The notes beneath the pieces were generated by a model, which made no database searches, was not told where the DNA came from, and saw only the letters and a list, made by a program, of their open reading frames with translations. Positions 19,759 to 29,338 of a stretch of 64,000 bases of DNA are shown in pieces. This DNA is from Pseudovibrio sp. M1P-2-3 (GTDB lineage Bacteria > Pseudomonadota > Alphaproteobacteria > Rhizobiales > Stappiaceae). The stretch is taken from positions 2,191,001-2,255,000 of the forward strand of contig NZ_JARRCW010000001.1 in assembly GCF_031501865.1 (NCBI RefSeq). Direction: 5' to 3'. Numbering within the stretch: position 1 is the first letter of the stretch; the number at the start of each line of letters is the position of its first letter. The translations under genes were made by a program, and so were the position numbers.

Positions 19759-21447
19759 ATGTCATACTTAACAGTGGGGGGATACCTTGCATCTCGTTTG
19801 GAGCAAATAGGTGTAACGCATTACTTCACAGTGCCGGGAGACTACAACCTTGTCCTACTTGATGAGTTACTTACAAATGAGAGATTGCAATTGATCAGCT
19901 GCTGCAATGAACTCAATGCTGGCTATGCTGCCGATGGTTATGCAAGGGCAACACAAACACCCGGTGTCATCATTGTGACATACAGTGTAGGTGGGTTAAG
20001 TTCTCTAAATGCAGTCGCAGGTGCTTTTGCAGAGGATTTACCACTGATTGTGGTTTCTGGCGCTCCCAATACCAATTCACTTGCAGAAGCTGAAGTTCTT
20101 CATCATACACTTGGAACTATTGATTATGGCTATCAAAGGCGTATCTACAATAATGTAACGGCAGCTTATGCTGTCATTATCGATCCACGAGAGGCACCTA
20201 GGCAAATAGATGAGGCGATTCAAGTTGCCCTCACGAAACGTAAGCCAGTGTACATCGAAATTGCCTGTAACATTTCTTCTGCAATCACGTCTGCGGCTAT
20301 GCCACGACAATTTGATAGGATCTGTCAGAATGATGAGGCTGCCTGTATTGCTGCGGTATCGCATGCGGCACGCCTGTTAAATGATGCTACAAAACCTGTT
20401 TTGCTTGGGGGAGCGCGTTTACGTGCGTTCAACGCAATCGACGCCTTTCATAAACTGTCTTCTGTATCAGGATATGCGACTGCAGTGATGGCAGATGCAA
20501 AAAGTTTTTACCGTGAAAGTGATAATAATTTTATAGGCATCTACTGGGGACCTGTCAGCTCACGCGGATGTGCAGAAATTATAGAAGCTTCAGATATGAT
20601 TCTGGCAGCTGGTGGGAGATTCAATGATTACAGTACCGTCGGCCATGCTGCGCTACTGGATCGATCCAAGATGATATTGGTTGATGCTGGCAGAATTGTT
20701 GTTGAAGGACAAACCTACGGGCCTGTGTCTATGGAATCTTTTCTTGACCAGCTGAGTGAGAAACTGGTGCATAATGAGATGGCACTGCAGGCTTTTCGTC
20801 GAAACTTCCAACCTACGCAAATTCAGGTCGCGGCGGATCCGGAAGGACAGGTTACAACTCGGGCATTGTTTTCCCGGATTCAAAATATGCTTCAACCCAA
20901 CTTTGCTCTTATCGCTGAAACTGGAGATACATGGTTCAACGCAACCGCTTTGAAACTACCTGATAGTACATGCTTTGAAATACAGATGCAGTACGGTTCT
21001 ATCGGCTGGTCGGTTGGAGCCGCTTTGGGATATGCCGTAGGTTCCAATGCCAAGCGCCGTGTCGTAGCAATAGTTGGTGATGGCTCTTTTCAGGTGACTG
21101 GACAGGAGCTCTCTACAATGATCCGCTATGAGCTCAATCCTATTATTTTCCTTGTCAATAATGGCGGGTATACGATCGAAGTAGAAATACATGATGGCAG
21201 TTATAATGTTATTAAGAACTGGAACTATGCAAAGCTTGTAGATGTATTTAGCGCAGAAGACGGTCAGGGGCTGGGAATGACAGTTACATCCCTTGGTGAG
21301 TTGGATACGGCAATACAAACCGCGCTTAACAATTGTGGAGTAAGTTTGATTGAGGTTGTGGTAGACCGTCATGACTGTAGCGAGAAGCTATCGCAATGGG
21401 GTGCTTATGTTGCCAAAAATAACGGCCGACCACCTAAGATGATCTAG
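19759..21447 (+). CDS. pdc: Pyruvate decarboxylase (ThDP-dependent)
   Basis: About 562 residues, in the usual bacterial PDC range. It converts pyruvate to acetaldehyde and CO2 using thiamin diphosphate and Mg. It is strongly Zymomonas-like: PGDYNLVLLDELL (catalytic Asp), CCNELN (cofactor-activating Glu), EVLHHTLG (the His pair), ETGDTWFNA, VGDGSFQVTGQE and the metal site to GGYTIEVEIHDG. Both isoleucines that shape the pyruvate pocket in the Zymomonas enzyme appear retained (YTIEVEI), which favours pyruvate over indolepyruvate or phenylpyruvate. Start at ATG 19759 behind AAGGA; an in-frame ATG at 19738 has no ribosome site. Followed after 156 bases by a flavin monooxygenase on the same strand. 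Confidence 0.9.
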   Translation: MSYLTVGGYLASRLEQIGVTHYFTVPGDYNLVLLDELLTNERLQLISCCNELNAGYAADGYARATQTPGVIIVTYSVGGLSSLNAVAGAFAEDLPLIVVSGAPNTNSLAEAEVLHHTLGTIDYGYQRRIYNNVTAAYAVIIDPREAPRQIDEAIQVALTKRKPVYIEIACNISSAITSAAMPRQFDRICQNDEAACIAAVSHAARLLNDATKPVLLGGARLRAFNAIDAFHKLSSVSGYATAVMADAKSFYRESDNNFIGIYWGPVSSRGCAEIIEASDMILAAGGRFNDYSTVGHAALLDRSKMILVDAGRIVVEGQTYGPVSMESFLDQLSEKLVHNEMALQAFRRNFQPTQIQVAADPEGQVTTRALFSRIQNMLQPNFALIAETGDTWFNATALKLPDSTCFEIQMQYGSIGWSVGAALGYAVGSNAKRRVVAIVGDGSFQVTGQELSTMIRYELNPIIFLVNNGGYTIEVEIHDGSYNVIKNWNYAKLVDVFSAEDGQGLGMTVTSLGELDTAIQTALNNCGVSLIEVVVDRHDCSEKLSQWGAYVAKNNGRPPKMI

Positions 21448-21603
21448 GAACAGTAACACTGTTAACCCTCCTTCTTTGATGCGGAAGAAATAGTAAGTAA
21501 AACAGGCTTTGAATACTCACAACTTTCGATCAAAATAATAAGTTGAAGTGTAAAACGTGATGCAAATGAACACGATAAACTCAATAATCGGAGTGAGGTC
21601 TTC

Positions 21604-22872
21604 ATGGTATTCAAAGTTGCTATTGTCGGGGCGGGCCCAACAGGGATCTCTGCAGCTATTGAGCTCAAACGTCATGGTATAGTAGCAGCCATATTTGAGA
21701 CCAGAAACTGCATAGGTGGTCAGTGGGCTTACGAAGAGGTTATCGATGAACCTGTAGATATTCGGGGCACACAAAGTCAATATATTTCCTCTGCTATGTA
21801 TCCCAAGCTTCGGACAAACCTCACAAAACGTGCTATGCAGGTCTGTGACTATAAACTTCCTGAAGATTTACCGCAATTTCCGCAACGTCTTGATGTTTTG
21901 AACTATTTGGAAGCCACGGTAAACGTGGAAAATATCCTTCCAATGATCAGCTTCAACATGCCAGTCAAAAATATAAAAAAGGTGGGCGGCTGTTGGCATG
22001 TTACAACAGAAAAATCTGAAGAGGCTTTTTCACATGTCATTGTAGCAACTGGCAAGGATAGCTTTCCAAGTGTCCCTGAGATAGATGGTTTGGAAAGTTT
22101 TACAGGTAAGGTTACGCACTCCCAGTTCTACCGCCTCCCACAACATTATAAAGGCCAACGCATCGTATTGATTGGTGCCAGCGTTTCGGCACAGGATATC
22201 TCGCATGACCTAAGTGCTTGGGCACGGCGGATCTATATTTGTGGAACTTTTCCTTCAAGTGGGCACAAGTGTTTTGCAAAATCAGGCATTTATGGGCAAA
22301 TGCGCAATATAAGCCAACACGCAAGACCTATGAAAGTTGAAGGAAATAACATCCACCTTCAGGATAACACGGTGCTTTCCAATGTGGACATCATCATTCT
22401 TTGTACTGGGTATATTTATAGCTTTCCGTTATTACAGAATGCCTTGACCGATGTTGAATTAAGAGGTCGTTTCGTTGGGCCGCTGTATCTAAATATGTTC
22501 TATCCAGTAGATCCCACCTTAATTTTTCTCGGTTTGCCGCGGTTTTCTGTTCATTTTGCCTATGTACACTTGCAAAGCCTTTATTGTGCAAAAATTCTAA
22601 GTAGAGAGCTTGTGCTTCCACCGATTGAAGAGATGAAGCGGGAACTAGCCAATGAGGGCTGCGCCCTTCAATTAGATCCCGCAAATTTGAAAAAATACCA
22701 TGATAAAGTATTTGAAAGTTTCAAAAAATTGAGCCGGCTTAACGGAAATTGCTCTACTGACTGGAGAGGATACTTAACCGCTCTTAACGAACACAAACGT
22801 TATTATCAGGAAGATTATCGTAATTTTTTATTCTCGTACGACATCAAGGGATTAACAAACGACCCTATTTAG
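21604..22872 (+). CDS. Flavin-containing monooxygenase
   Basis: A 422-residue FAD/NADPH monooxygenase of the FMO class. VGAGPTGISAAIELKRHG is the FAD loop, IGGQWAYE follows, FTGKVTHSQFYR fits the FMO signature FxGxxxHxxxY, IGASVSAQDI is the NADPH loop, and CTGY lies near residue 270. Such enzymes oxygenate soft nucleophiles (N, S), and YUCCA-type members act on indolepyruvate. The substrate here cannot be told from sequence. Same strand as pdc with a 156-base gap, so possibly co-transcribed; the pairing is suggestive only. Confidence 0.8.
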   Translation: MVFKVAIVGAGPTGISAAIELKRHGIVAAIFETRNCIGGQWAYEEVIDEPVDIRGTQSQYISSAMYPKLRTNLTKRAMQVCDYKLPEDLPQFPQRLDVLNYLEATVNVENILPMISFNMPVKNIKKVGGCWHVTTEKSEEAFSHVIVATGKDSFPSVPEIDGLESFTGKVTHSQFYRLPQHYKGQRIVLIGASVSAQDISHDLSAWARRIYICGTFPSSGHKCFAKSGIYGQMRNISQHARPMKVEGNNIHLQDNTVLSNVDIIILCTGYIYSFPLLQNALTDVELRGRFVGPLYLNMFYPVDPTLIFLGLPRFSVHFAYVHLQSLYCAKILSRELVLPPIEEMKRELANEGCALQLDPANLKKYHDKVFESFKKLSRLNGNCSTDWRGYLTALNEHKRYYQEDYRNFLFSYDIKGLTNDPI

Positions 22873-23178
22873 GTTCCTGAAGCCCATATTTTCTTACTTT
22901 AGCCCCCCCCATAAGTTAAAGTAGTCGCGTAAAATAAAGAACTTGGAGTATGTGATAGGAATGTAAGTGACCTAGGCGCGATTTAAGTGCATGCACATAT
23001 CAAGTATTCACTATGGTCAATTAGCTTATTTTATCTACTCGTTTGGCTAATACATTCGTTTATTATACTTTCATCCAAGGGGGAAGGTTGTAGAATATCA
23101 GTAGAATTTAAGTAATCATTAACACTTTTCCGATTAGCAAGCCTAAATTTATTACCTCAATTTAACTGGATTTTGCTG
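22873..23178. other. Intergenic region before the chemoreceptor gene
   Basis: AT-rich, with a C8 tract at 22904-22911. No gene or clear motif seen; presumably carries the chemoreceptor promoter. Confidence 0.4.
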
Positions 23179-25233
23179 ATGCGCTTTTTATCGCGTAGAA
23201 AACTCTCACACTTGATAATTGTTATATCCATCCCTCCCATGGTGGCTATGGCTCTTTTTTCGGGGTTACAGGTTCTACAGGAAATTGAGCAAAATCGCTC
23301 AATGGTTAAGCTGGAACATCTTACAAATCTTGCAGTGGAACTGAGCACACTGGTTCACGAGCAACAAAAAGAGCGCGGGAATACCTCCGGTTTTCTAGCC
23401 AGTAAAGGTGAGAAGTTCGCAAAAACTCTTGATGATCAACGCCTAAGGACAAATGAAAAGCGCAATGAGCTGAAAACCTTTCTGCGTGAGTTCGACAGTG
23501 CAGCCTTTGGTGCCAGGTTTGAAAAGGATCTGAAGCTCGTTTTGGAAGAGCTAACGCAAATGAATGCCTTAAGGAAGCAAGTAGATAACCAATCGGTGTC
23601 TTTAACCAAGGCCTTGGGGTATTACACTGAGCTGAACGGCCAAATCTTTGAACTGATAGGTGAAATGGGCGCTTTAGCCGAAAACGCCACTATCTTGTTG
23701 AAGTTTGAAAGTTATACAAGTTTCTTACAAAGTAAAGAGCGCGCTGGAATTGAACGGGCAGTTGGTTCAGGGGCATTTTCCTCCGGCGGTTTTACGCCTC
23801 AAGCAATGGACAAGCTTAAATCCCTGATTACCATTCAAAATACCTATGATACCGTTTTTCTCAATATGGCTGACTATAAGCAAAAAGCACTCTTTGAAGA
23901 ACTACTAACCTCTCCGGAGTTCCGAGATGTTGTGGATCTAAGGAATGTGGCCCTTTCATCAGTTAAGGGGGAAGATTTAGGTGGTATCACTGGAGAGGTA
24001 TGGTTTGAGACTTTAACCAGAAAAATCGAAAAGCTGAAGGCCTTTGAAGATGAACTGGATAAAGATTTGCTTGGGGCAATTCGGGATTTGAAGGTAAAAG
24101 CCGAGTTTAGCCGTAACTTTATGATCTTCTTAGCGTTGTCGATTTTCTTTATGGGCAGCTTAATTACTGTAACAGTTTTACGAACTATCAGAACCACATT
24201 CTCTACGCTCATTTCTGCGATGACCAGATTGGCGCAAGGAGATCATGAAGTGGCGCTACCAGTGGCTGACAAAAATGAAATCGGCGAGATGGTCAAATGC
24301 GTCCAGACTTTTAAAAATGATGCTATAAAAAAGGCCGAACTAGAAAAACAACAGGCTGAGGCTGAGGCACGTTTGCAGCGGGAAAAAGCAGCTGCAATAG
24401 CTGCATTGGCCGATGAGTTTGATAGCAATATCGGCAGGATAATCGAGGCTGTGTCCTCTGCGGCAACAGAGCTAAGCAATACATCCCAGTCTATGGAAGC
24501 GATCTCCGAGGGGACCAGTCAGCAGGCTTCCAGTGTATCTCAGGCGTCTCATGAAGCTTCAGCAAATGTCCAGACTGTTGCAGCGGCTTCAGAAGAGATG
24601 TCCTTCTCCATTAAGGAAATAAATGAACAGGTTGCACAGGCATCCACAGCCTCCAAGCATGCGGTTTCGGTTGTAAGCGCAACAGACGGAAAAATTGCGG
24701 AGCTTGCCAATACCACAGATCAAATTGGTGAAATTGTGAAGATGATCTCAGAAATTGCCGAGCAAACGAACCTCCTAGCGCTTAATGCCACTATTGAATC
24801 AGCAAGAGCTGGTGAAGCGGGCAAAGGGTTTGCGGTTGTTGCCAGTGAAGTGAAGGAGCTGGCTAATCAGACAGCTAAGGCGACCGAGAGTATCAACCAG
24901 CAAATCGACGCGGTTCAAAGCGGAACCAACACTGTAGTCCATTCAATTCAGGAAATACGGGAAGTCATAGACCAGCTTGATGAAACCTCGACCGCCGTTG
25001 CTGCTGCAATGGAGGAACAAGGTGCAACGACACAGGAGATTACCCGGAGTGTACAAGGGGCAGCCAATGGAACACATGAAGTCAGCGAAAAGATTGAGGG
25101 TGTAAACAGGTCTGCGCAAGAAGTCGGCAGCGCTTCCAGTCAGGTAAGCAGTTCTGCTGAAGAATTATCGAAACAATCTGAAACACTCAAGACCGCAGTT
25201 GGTGAGTTTCTTTCGCGTGTTCGTGCAGCGTAA
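23179..25233 (+). CDS. Methyl-accepting chemotaxis protein with NIT sensor domain
   Basis: About 684 residues. An N-terminal membrane helix (about 11-31) leads to a periplasmic all-helical NIT-type domain carrying [14 protein letters not shown] and, later, [15 protein letters not shown], the paired signatures of nitrate/nitrite-sensing-type domains. A second helix lies near 311-333 ([12 protein letters not shown]), then HAMP ([15 protein letters not shown]), a coiled coil rich in Glu/Lys/Ala, and the signalling hairpin tip [27 protein letters not shown]. There is no C-terminal methylesterase-docking pentapeptide. I start at ATG 23179; an upstream TTG is in frame but less likely. The ligand is unknown; many NIT domains do not bind nitrate. 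Confidence 0.9.
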   Translation: MRFLSRRKLSHLIIVISIPPMVAMALFSGLQVLQEIEQNRSMVKLEHLTNLAVELSTLVHEQQKERGNTSGFLASKGEKFAKTLDDQRLRTNEKRNELKTFLREFDSAAFGARFEKDLKLVLEELTQMNALRKQVDNQSVSLTKALGYYTELNGQIFELIGEMGALAENATILLKFESYTSFLQSKERAGIERAVGSGAFSSGGFTPQAMDKLKSLITIQNTYDTVFLNMADYKQKALFEELLTSPEFRDVVDLRNVALSSVKGEDLGGITGEVWFETLTRKIEKLKAFEDELDKDLLGAIRDLKVKAEFSRNFMIFLALSIFFMGSLITVTVLRTIRTTFSTLISAMTRLAQGDHEVALPVADKNEIGEMVKCVQTFKNDAIKKAELEKQQAEAEARLQREKAAAIAALADEFDSNIGRIIEAVSSAATELSNTSQSMEAISEGTSQQASSVSQASHEASANVQTVAAASEEMSFSIKEINEQVAQASTASKHAVSVVSATDGKIAELANTTDQIGEIVKMISEIAEQTNLLALNATIESARAGEAGKGFAVVASEVKELANQTAKATESINQQIDAVQSGTNTVVHSIQEIREVIDQLDETSTAVAAAMEEQGATTQEITRSVQGAANGTHEVSEKIEGVNRSAQEVGSASSQVSSSAEELSKQSETLKTAVGEFLSRVRAA

Positions 25234-25244
25234 ACTTGACAGTC

Positions 25245-25277
25245 AAAGCCTCATATACAGTTAAAATATGAGGCTTT
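25245..25277 (+). terminator. Terminator after the chemoreceptor gene
   Basis: A perfect 11-base inverted repeat, AAAGCCTCATA and TATGAGGCTTT, with an 11-base loop, sits 12 bases after the stop codon. The arm ends in TTT but no longer T run follows. Confidence 0.65.
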
Positions 25278-25426
25278 GCCCCACAAAGTTTAGTCATAAA
25301 TTTCCGAGAGTAATCGCTAAGTGTTTGACATTCGTTTTCGAACGCTGCGAAGCAATAAGTTTATACTTCCAATATCTTTATGATAGACTGGCTAAAGGCC
25401 CTAACCGGACTTGGGGGGGGGGCTAA

Positions 25427-25783
25427 ATGCCAGTTCCGCTTAGCCGGCTTCCTGAGCTTTTCACTACCCGCGATTCAATGACTTGTGCCCCAATGGCTTT
25501 TGCAGTGGAGCTGGCTGCGGCAGTGAGCCGTACGGGGGGACTTGGTCCAATTAGTGGTGGCTATGGTGACCCCGATTGGCTAGAAAAGCAGTTTGAAATA
25601 GTCAGGGGTACACCAGTTGGTGTGGGTTTTATCATTGGGTCCTTAAAGAAAGAAGCTCGTCTTGCAGCTGGAGGCATTGCTTATGAGCAAGCACTTGCCG
25701 CTGCGCTTATGCTTGGCGCAGAAGGAGTTCCACTGGGTACTAAATGTTTAGTCCCACCAGGAGATGGTGTGGTTGTTTTATAA
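25427..25783 (+). pseudogene. Nitronate monooxygenase remnant, internally deleted and capped by IS481 sequence
   Basis: 118 codons against about 320 for the family. The front (SRLPELFTT, CAPMAF, AVSRTGGLG, then VRGTPVGVGFI) matches the start of nitronate monooxygenases. It jumps directly to the C-terminal FMN-phosphate segment LAAGGIAYEQALAAALMLGA, GAEGVPLGTK. The middle of the barrel, including the catalytic His region, is absent. The last dozen codons (LVPPGDGVVVL) are translated from an IS481-type end starting at 25745. Not functional. Confidence 0.75.
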
Positions 25784-25862
25784 ATCTGTCCGGCTCTTGT
25801 GTCCATTGTCTAGTAATGTAGTCGAAGGGTGTTAGGCCCCGAAGAGCCTTGAGGCGCTTGGT
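25745..25862 (-). mobile_element. IS481-type element, end fragment
   Basis: The bases from TGTTTAGTCCC through GAGGCGCTTGG match the terminal repeat and the last 35 or so transposase codons of the intact element at 39032-40079 at about 90%, then similarity stops. A relic of an earlier insertion or of recombination between copies. Confidence 0.8.
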
Positions 25863-25985
25863 GTAAGTTCCGCCTAACTTAATTTTACGGGACTGAGCTT
25901 ATGAGTGCGAAAAGCAAGAGCGCTATCTATCGCGGGCTCAGAAGCAATGTGAAGACTTTCCAGCAGATCGCAACAGAGCGTGGGA

Positions 25986-26622
25986 CTAAAACGGGTTCCG
26001 GTTGTCTGTGGCTCGGGTCGTGGCAGCCTTGGTCCATACAGAGATCTGGGTGGTGAAGGCGTCACGGGGCAGCGGCAACGCCGTATTGGGAATGACATAA
26101 ATGTACAGTGTGGTCACAAGAACGCAATTCTCTGGATGGGGAATGATATACATTAAATCCTGCCAGTTAAGCTCATGGTATTCTTGATCCCCACATCGGA
26201 TCGCCAGCCGGGCCGGCGTCATATGAACCTGATAGACGAGGTCAAGGGCAACGGCTTCTTGCCAAAGGGTGGCCCGATGGATTGCGGCAAGCTTATCGGT
26301 GGCAAATTTTCGCCACCAGCGTTCGGTGTAGAGGATGCACGAATAGGTACCAACCGCCAGAATAAACACTGTTGGCAGCCACGAATTTTCAGGGATCTTG
26401 GCAAGATAAAGAACGTAAATATAACCGCCGACCGGCACTGCTGCGGCCAATAGGGTTCCAAAAAATTTCCAACCACTGGTAAATTTGCGCCCACCGAGGC
26501 CCATCATAATGGGACCGCCATTTGTAGCTATGATACTCACACCCAAAGCTGTAGTCTGCCAGTTGCTCCCGTGATAATTTGAAGGTGAACCTGATTTCGG
26601 GCACCTCATTTTTATTGCACAT
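25986..26622 (-). pseudogene. YcxB-like membrane protein, apparently frameshifted
   Basis: Two overlapping minus frames seem to be parts of one gene. One (ATG 26622) gives EIRFTFKLSREQLADYSFG, a typical YcxB-like start. The other, to the stop at 25986, gives GGRKFTSGWKFFGTLLAAA, two membrane helices (LLAAAVPVGGYIYVLYLA and LPTVFILAVGTYSCIL) and a C-terminal segment ending VIPNTALPLPRDAFTTQ, like the YcxB ending where an aromatic follows IP-RAF. The switch must occur near 26500-26540. The function of the family is unknown. If the frameshift is wrong, the downstream frame alone could be a 207-residue membrane protein. Confidence 0.45.
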
Positions 26623-27033
26623 TTTGGAGGCCGTCCCTTTGGTAGCCTTCACCAGAGCAGCGTCTTGTGGGTCAAGCGGTGAGAGAGCCAAACGCCGTGG
26701 GCAATACCCTAAGTCGGGACCCAGATATGCTCAGGATTGGATCTGTAGCCAAGATATGCAACTACCAGTTGAAACTTGACCGAAGGTTAAGCAAATACTG
26801 CCCGCGTTTGCTGGCGCGACCATGCCCCCCTAGGCATCTGGCAAAATCCAAGTGATCCTGTTCACCTGCCAAAGTCTCGAAGCGCCGCTCAAAAGGTCGG
26901 GCAAACACAGCGCGGATTGACCTCAGATAATCTGTCAGGGTTAAGTATGCCCCTTCAACAAATACAGAAGCGCTGCGACAATGGGAAAATTTCCAGCAGT
27001 CGTTTGGGGGAGAATTCCTCCAGGACTAACACC

Positions 27034-27348
27034 CCGCCCGACATTGCCATCTATGAACACGACCCGGATTGCAAGAGTTTTATAAATTATGGCAATGCCG
27101 GCTGTTGGTTTCTATTTCTGCCGCCCTATTCTCCCGATCTCAATCCCATTGAAAAGGCCTCTTCAAAACTCAATGCCCACTTAAGAAAGAGGAAAGCCAG
27201 AACCCTTGAGGTGCTGATAAGCGCAATCGGAGACATATGCGACCTCTTCACCCCACAAGAGTGCTGGACTTACTTCAAGGCCGCAGGATATGTTTCTACA
27301 AAATATCGAAAGGCTTTAGTAAAAATTTACGCTTCTACGGAAAATTAG
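27034..27348 (+). pseudogene. IS630-family transposase, C-terminal remnant A
   Basis: [34 protein letters not shown] is split here only for description: the [10 protein letters not shown] part carries the final Glu of the DDE triad of IS630 transposases, followed by LRKRK and [10 protein letters not shown]. The catalytic Asp residues upstream are absent. A sister fragment lies at 35730-35965 in the same orientation. Confidence 0.8.
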
Positions 27349-27509
27349 GACTGGTAAGAACGTGCTATAAACACAATGCTCACCTTTATAGGCACAAAGT
27401 TAGACCAAATGTAGACCTACGCCAATACGCAGCCTGTGTCATAGCTCAGCCGCGATTTTCGCGTAAGCTCAAGTTGCCAGAGTTTGTAACTAGCATAAGG
27501 AATTTCTCA

Positions 27510-27845
27510 ATGGATGAAGACGAGTTTGAATATATCGTTTTGATAAATGACGAAGAGCAACATTCTCTATGGCCGTCCTTTAAAGAGATTCCTCTAGGCT
27601 GGAAACAAGTTGGCCCCACAGGTACCAAAGCCGAATGTCTGGAGTATGTTGAAGAGGCTTGGCCAGACATTACGCCCTTATCGGTGCGCAAAAGAATGGC
27701 AGAGTATAAAGCTCAGGCTGAAGCCAAGGCAAAGGCTGAAGCGGAGGCTCACGCCGGGGATGTGGTTGACGTTGAAACGGAGGCCGAGGTTGTGGTTGAG
27801 ACTGAGACTGAAGAGAAAGACGACGCCAAAGCAACAAAACACTAG
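27510..27845 (+). CDS. MbtH-like protein with charged C-terminal tail
   Basis: 111 residues; ATG 27510 behind AAGGA. Residues 1-64 are a clear MbtH domain: EFEYIVLINDEEQHSLWP, FKEIPLGWKQVGPTG, ECLEYVEEAWPDITPLSVRKRM, including the NxExQHSLWP and WTDxRPxSLR-like segments. MbtH proteins bind NRPS adenylation domains and help them fold or work. The natural client here is the NRPS at 1-12171, which lacks a neighbouring mbtH. Unusually, about 47 residues follow the domain: an Ala/Lys/Glu helix (AEAKAKAEAEA) then an acidic Val/Glu/Thr stretch ending in EEKDDAKATKH. Typical members stop at about 65-75 residues. The same frame is open further upstream, but there it only reads through the IS630 remnant. 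Confidence 0.88.
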   Translation: MDEDEFEYIVLINDEEQHSLWPSFKEIPLGWKQVGPTGTKAECLEYVEEAWPDITPLSVRKRMAEYKAQAEAKAKAEAEAHAGDVVDVETEAEVVVETETEEKDDAKATKH

Positions 27846-28515
27846 GCACAGTCTGGACTGGTCGAAGAAAAGTGGAGAGACACCGGCTCAATATTTATCT
27901 GTTGTCTCTCGAACGCTATAGGTGATTGATAACCTAAAACCGAGTGTCTTCGCATGGCTCTGTTGCAAACATGCCTTAGAGCGGCATTGCCATCTATGTA
28001 TTTCATGCGCTTAGATTGCTCGACCGGGGGTTTTGTCTCAATATAATAATTAGGCCAGTAAACTTAAGTTCTGAAGCGAGATCGGGAAGCTTCACTGAAC
28101 CATACTTCCCCTCGATGGCGGGCTGTTATTTGGATTTGGGTATCAGGAAGCATGACATGATTTTAAGTTGATTCAATAGCGCAATTGTTCGAGTAAACAC
28201 AGGTGACTGATGCGCCCGAAATCAATGCAAGAATCCATAGACGTAACGATTTCCGAGCGTTTACACCCCTACCAATCATTCAGGCAATCTGGGACTAGAT
28301 TTAATTTTTGCACCTGCATCAACGCCCGTTTTGCGAATGGCGAAAGGGTCATATATTGGGGCTTAACGCCAATTTCCGAAGTACTTCATAAAGAAAATTC
28401 TTCTACTAAACTATATCAGCTACTTGAACGCATTTTAAAAATGTCGATATTTCAGCTCGACTGAGTTTTGTTTCATACGATAAAAAGAAAATTCACTATT
28501 CGAAGCAGGAGCCAC
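27846..28515. other. Intergenic IS debris between mbtH-like gene and tetR
   Basis: 27917-27950 read backward encodes RRHSVLGYQSP, the C-terminal signature of an IS3 OrfB. 27957-27970 is GGCTCTGTTGCAAA, matching the terminal repeat of IS6-family elements as I remember it. An 84-codon plus-strand frame (28210-28464) has no recognisable domain and I do not call it. Confidence 0.5.
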
Positions 28516-29145
28516 ATGAAAAACGCTGAGGAAACACGCGCCCGATTAATGACCACTGCTATTAGCGCCATCTGGCAAAGTAACTATTGTGGTGTGGGGG
28601 TGAATGAAATCTGCCAGCAAGCAGGTGTAACCAAAGGTGCATTTTATCATCATTTCAATAGTAAAGCAGAACTATACCTTGCAGCCACGCGCCACTATTG
28701 GCAGGAAACTAGGCAGGAGTTAGAAGAGGTAGCAGCCAGTTCCCTCACTGCAATGGAGCATCTTGATAATTACCTCCAATATTTACTCGATAAGCAAAGC
28801 ACTCTGAGTAAGGAGAATGATGAGGAAATAGCTGGGTGCCCCTACTTCACCTCCGGCGGTCAAGCAGGACCAAATGAACCTTTGGTAAAACAAGCTGCAA
28901 TAGAAATTTTCGAACACGGACTGGAGTATACTAGTGCAATGATCCTCGCCCTAAAAAAATCTGGGGCATTGGAGGGAGATCCTGATGTTGATCAACTCTC
29001 CAGAATGTTACAACATTACATTCAAGGGCTTTTGATATACGGAAAAATTCAAAACAGCTTGCAGGTTATTCAAAACGACCTGAAAGATGGTGCCTACAGA
29101 ATTGTTGGCCTGAAAAAGGAATTGCGAAATTTAAATGATATTTAG
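28516..29145 (+). CDS. TetR/AcrR-family transcriptional regulator
   Basis: About 209 residues; ATG 28516 with AGGAG upstream. The N-terminal TetR HTH is clear: TRARLMTTAISAIWQSNY, GVNEICQQAGVTKGAFYHHF, NSKAELYLAA. The C-terminal region resembles the TetR_C_16-like or AefR-like ligand domain (CPYFTSGGQAG). It sits 193 bases upstream of, and on the same strand as, an RND adaptor/pump pair, so it most likely represses that pump until an inducer binds. Confidence 0.88.
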   Translation: MKNAEETRARLMTTAISAIWQSNYCGVGVNEICQQAGVTKGAFYHHFNSKAELYLAATRHYWQETRQELEEVAASSLTAMEHLDNYLQYLLDKQSTLSKENDEEIAGCPYFTSGGQAGPNEPLVKQAAIEIFEHGLEYTSAMILALKKSGALEGDPDVDQLSRMLQHYIQGLLIYGKIQNSLQVIQNDLKDGAYRIVGLKKELRNLNDI

Positions 29146-29294
29146 ATAATGTCCCTCCATAAAATAACTGACTATTCTTACTATATTACTTTTAATGTTA
29201 TAAATCTTTTGGTGTATCATATGCACATTACACTAGTGAAAATTTTAAATTAACTATTGAATTTTAGTGGAAGGATATTTACCTAGCGCCTTCG

Positions 29295-29312
29295 ACATAC
29301 CGATCGGTTTGT
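29295..29312. promoter_or_regulatory. Probable TetR-type operator upstream of the RND adaptor gene
   Basis: ACATACCGATCGGTTTGT is an 18-base palindrome with one mismatch per half, centred on CGATCG, 27 bases before the adaptor start. Size and position fit an operator for the TetR-family protein encoded just upstream. Confidence 0.5.
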
Positions 29313-29338
29313 TCCAAATGGTAGAAGGTTGAAGTGCG

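Noticed and set aside
19759-21447. Indolepyruvate or phenylpyruvate decarboxylase
   Set aside because: The pocket isoleucines and overall sequence follow the Zymomonas pyruvate enzyme; aromatic substrates remain possible but are not favoured.
27237-27509. N-terminal extension of the MbtH-like protein
   Set aside because: These codons read out of frame through the IS630 remnant; ATG 27510 has a ribosome site and matches the family start.
28210-28464. 84-codon plus-strand frame before tetR
   Set aside because: No recognisable domain, no convincing ribosome site, surrounded by IS debris.
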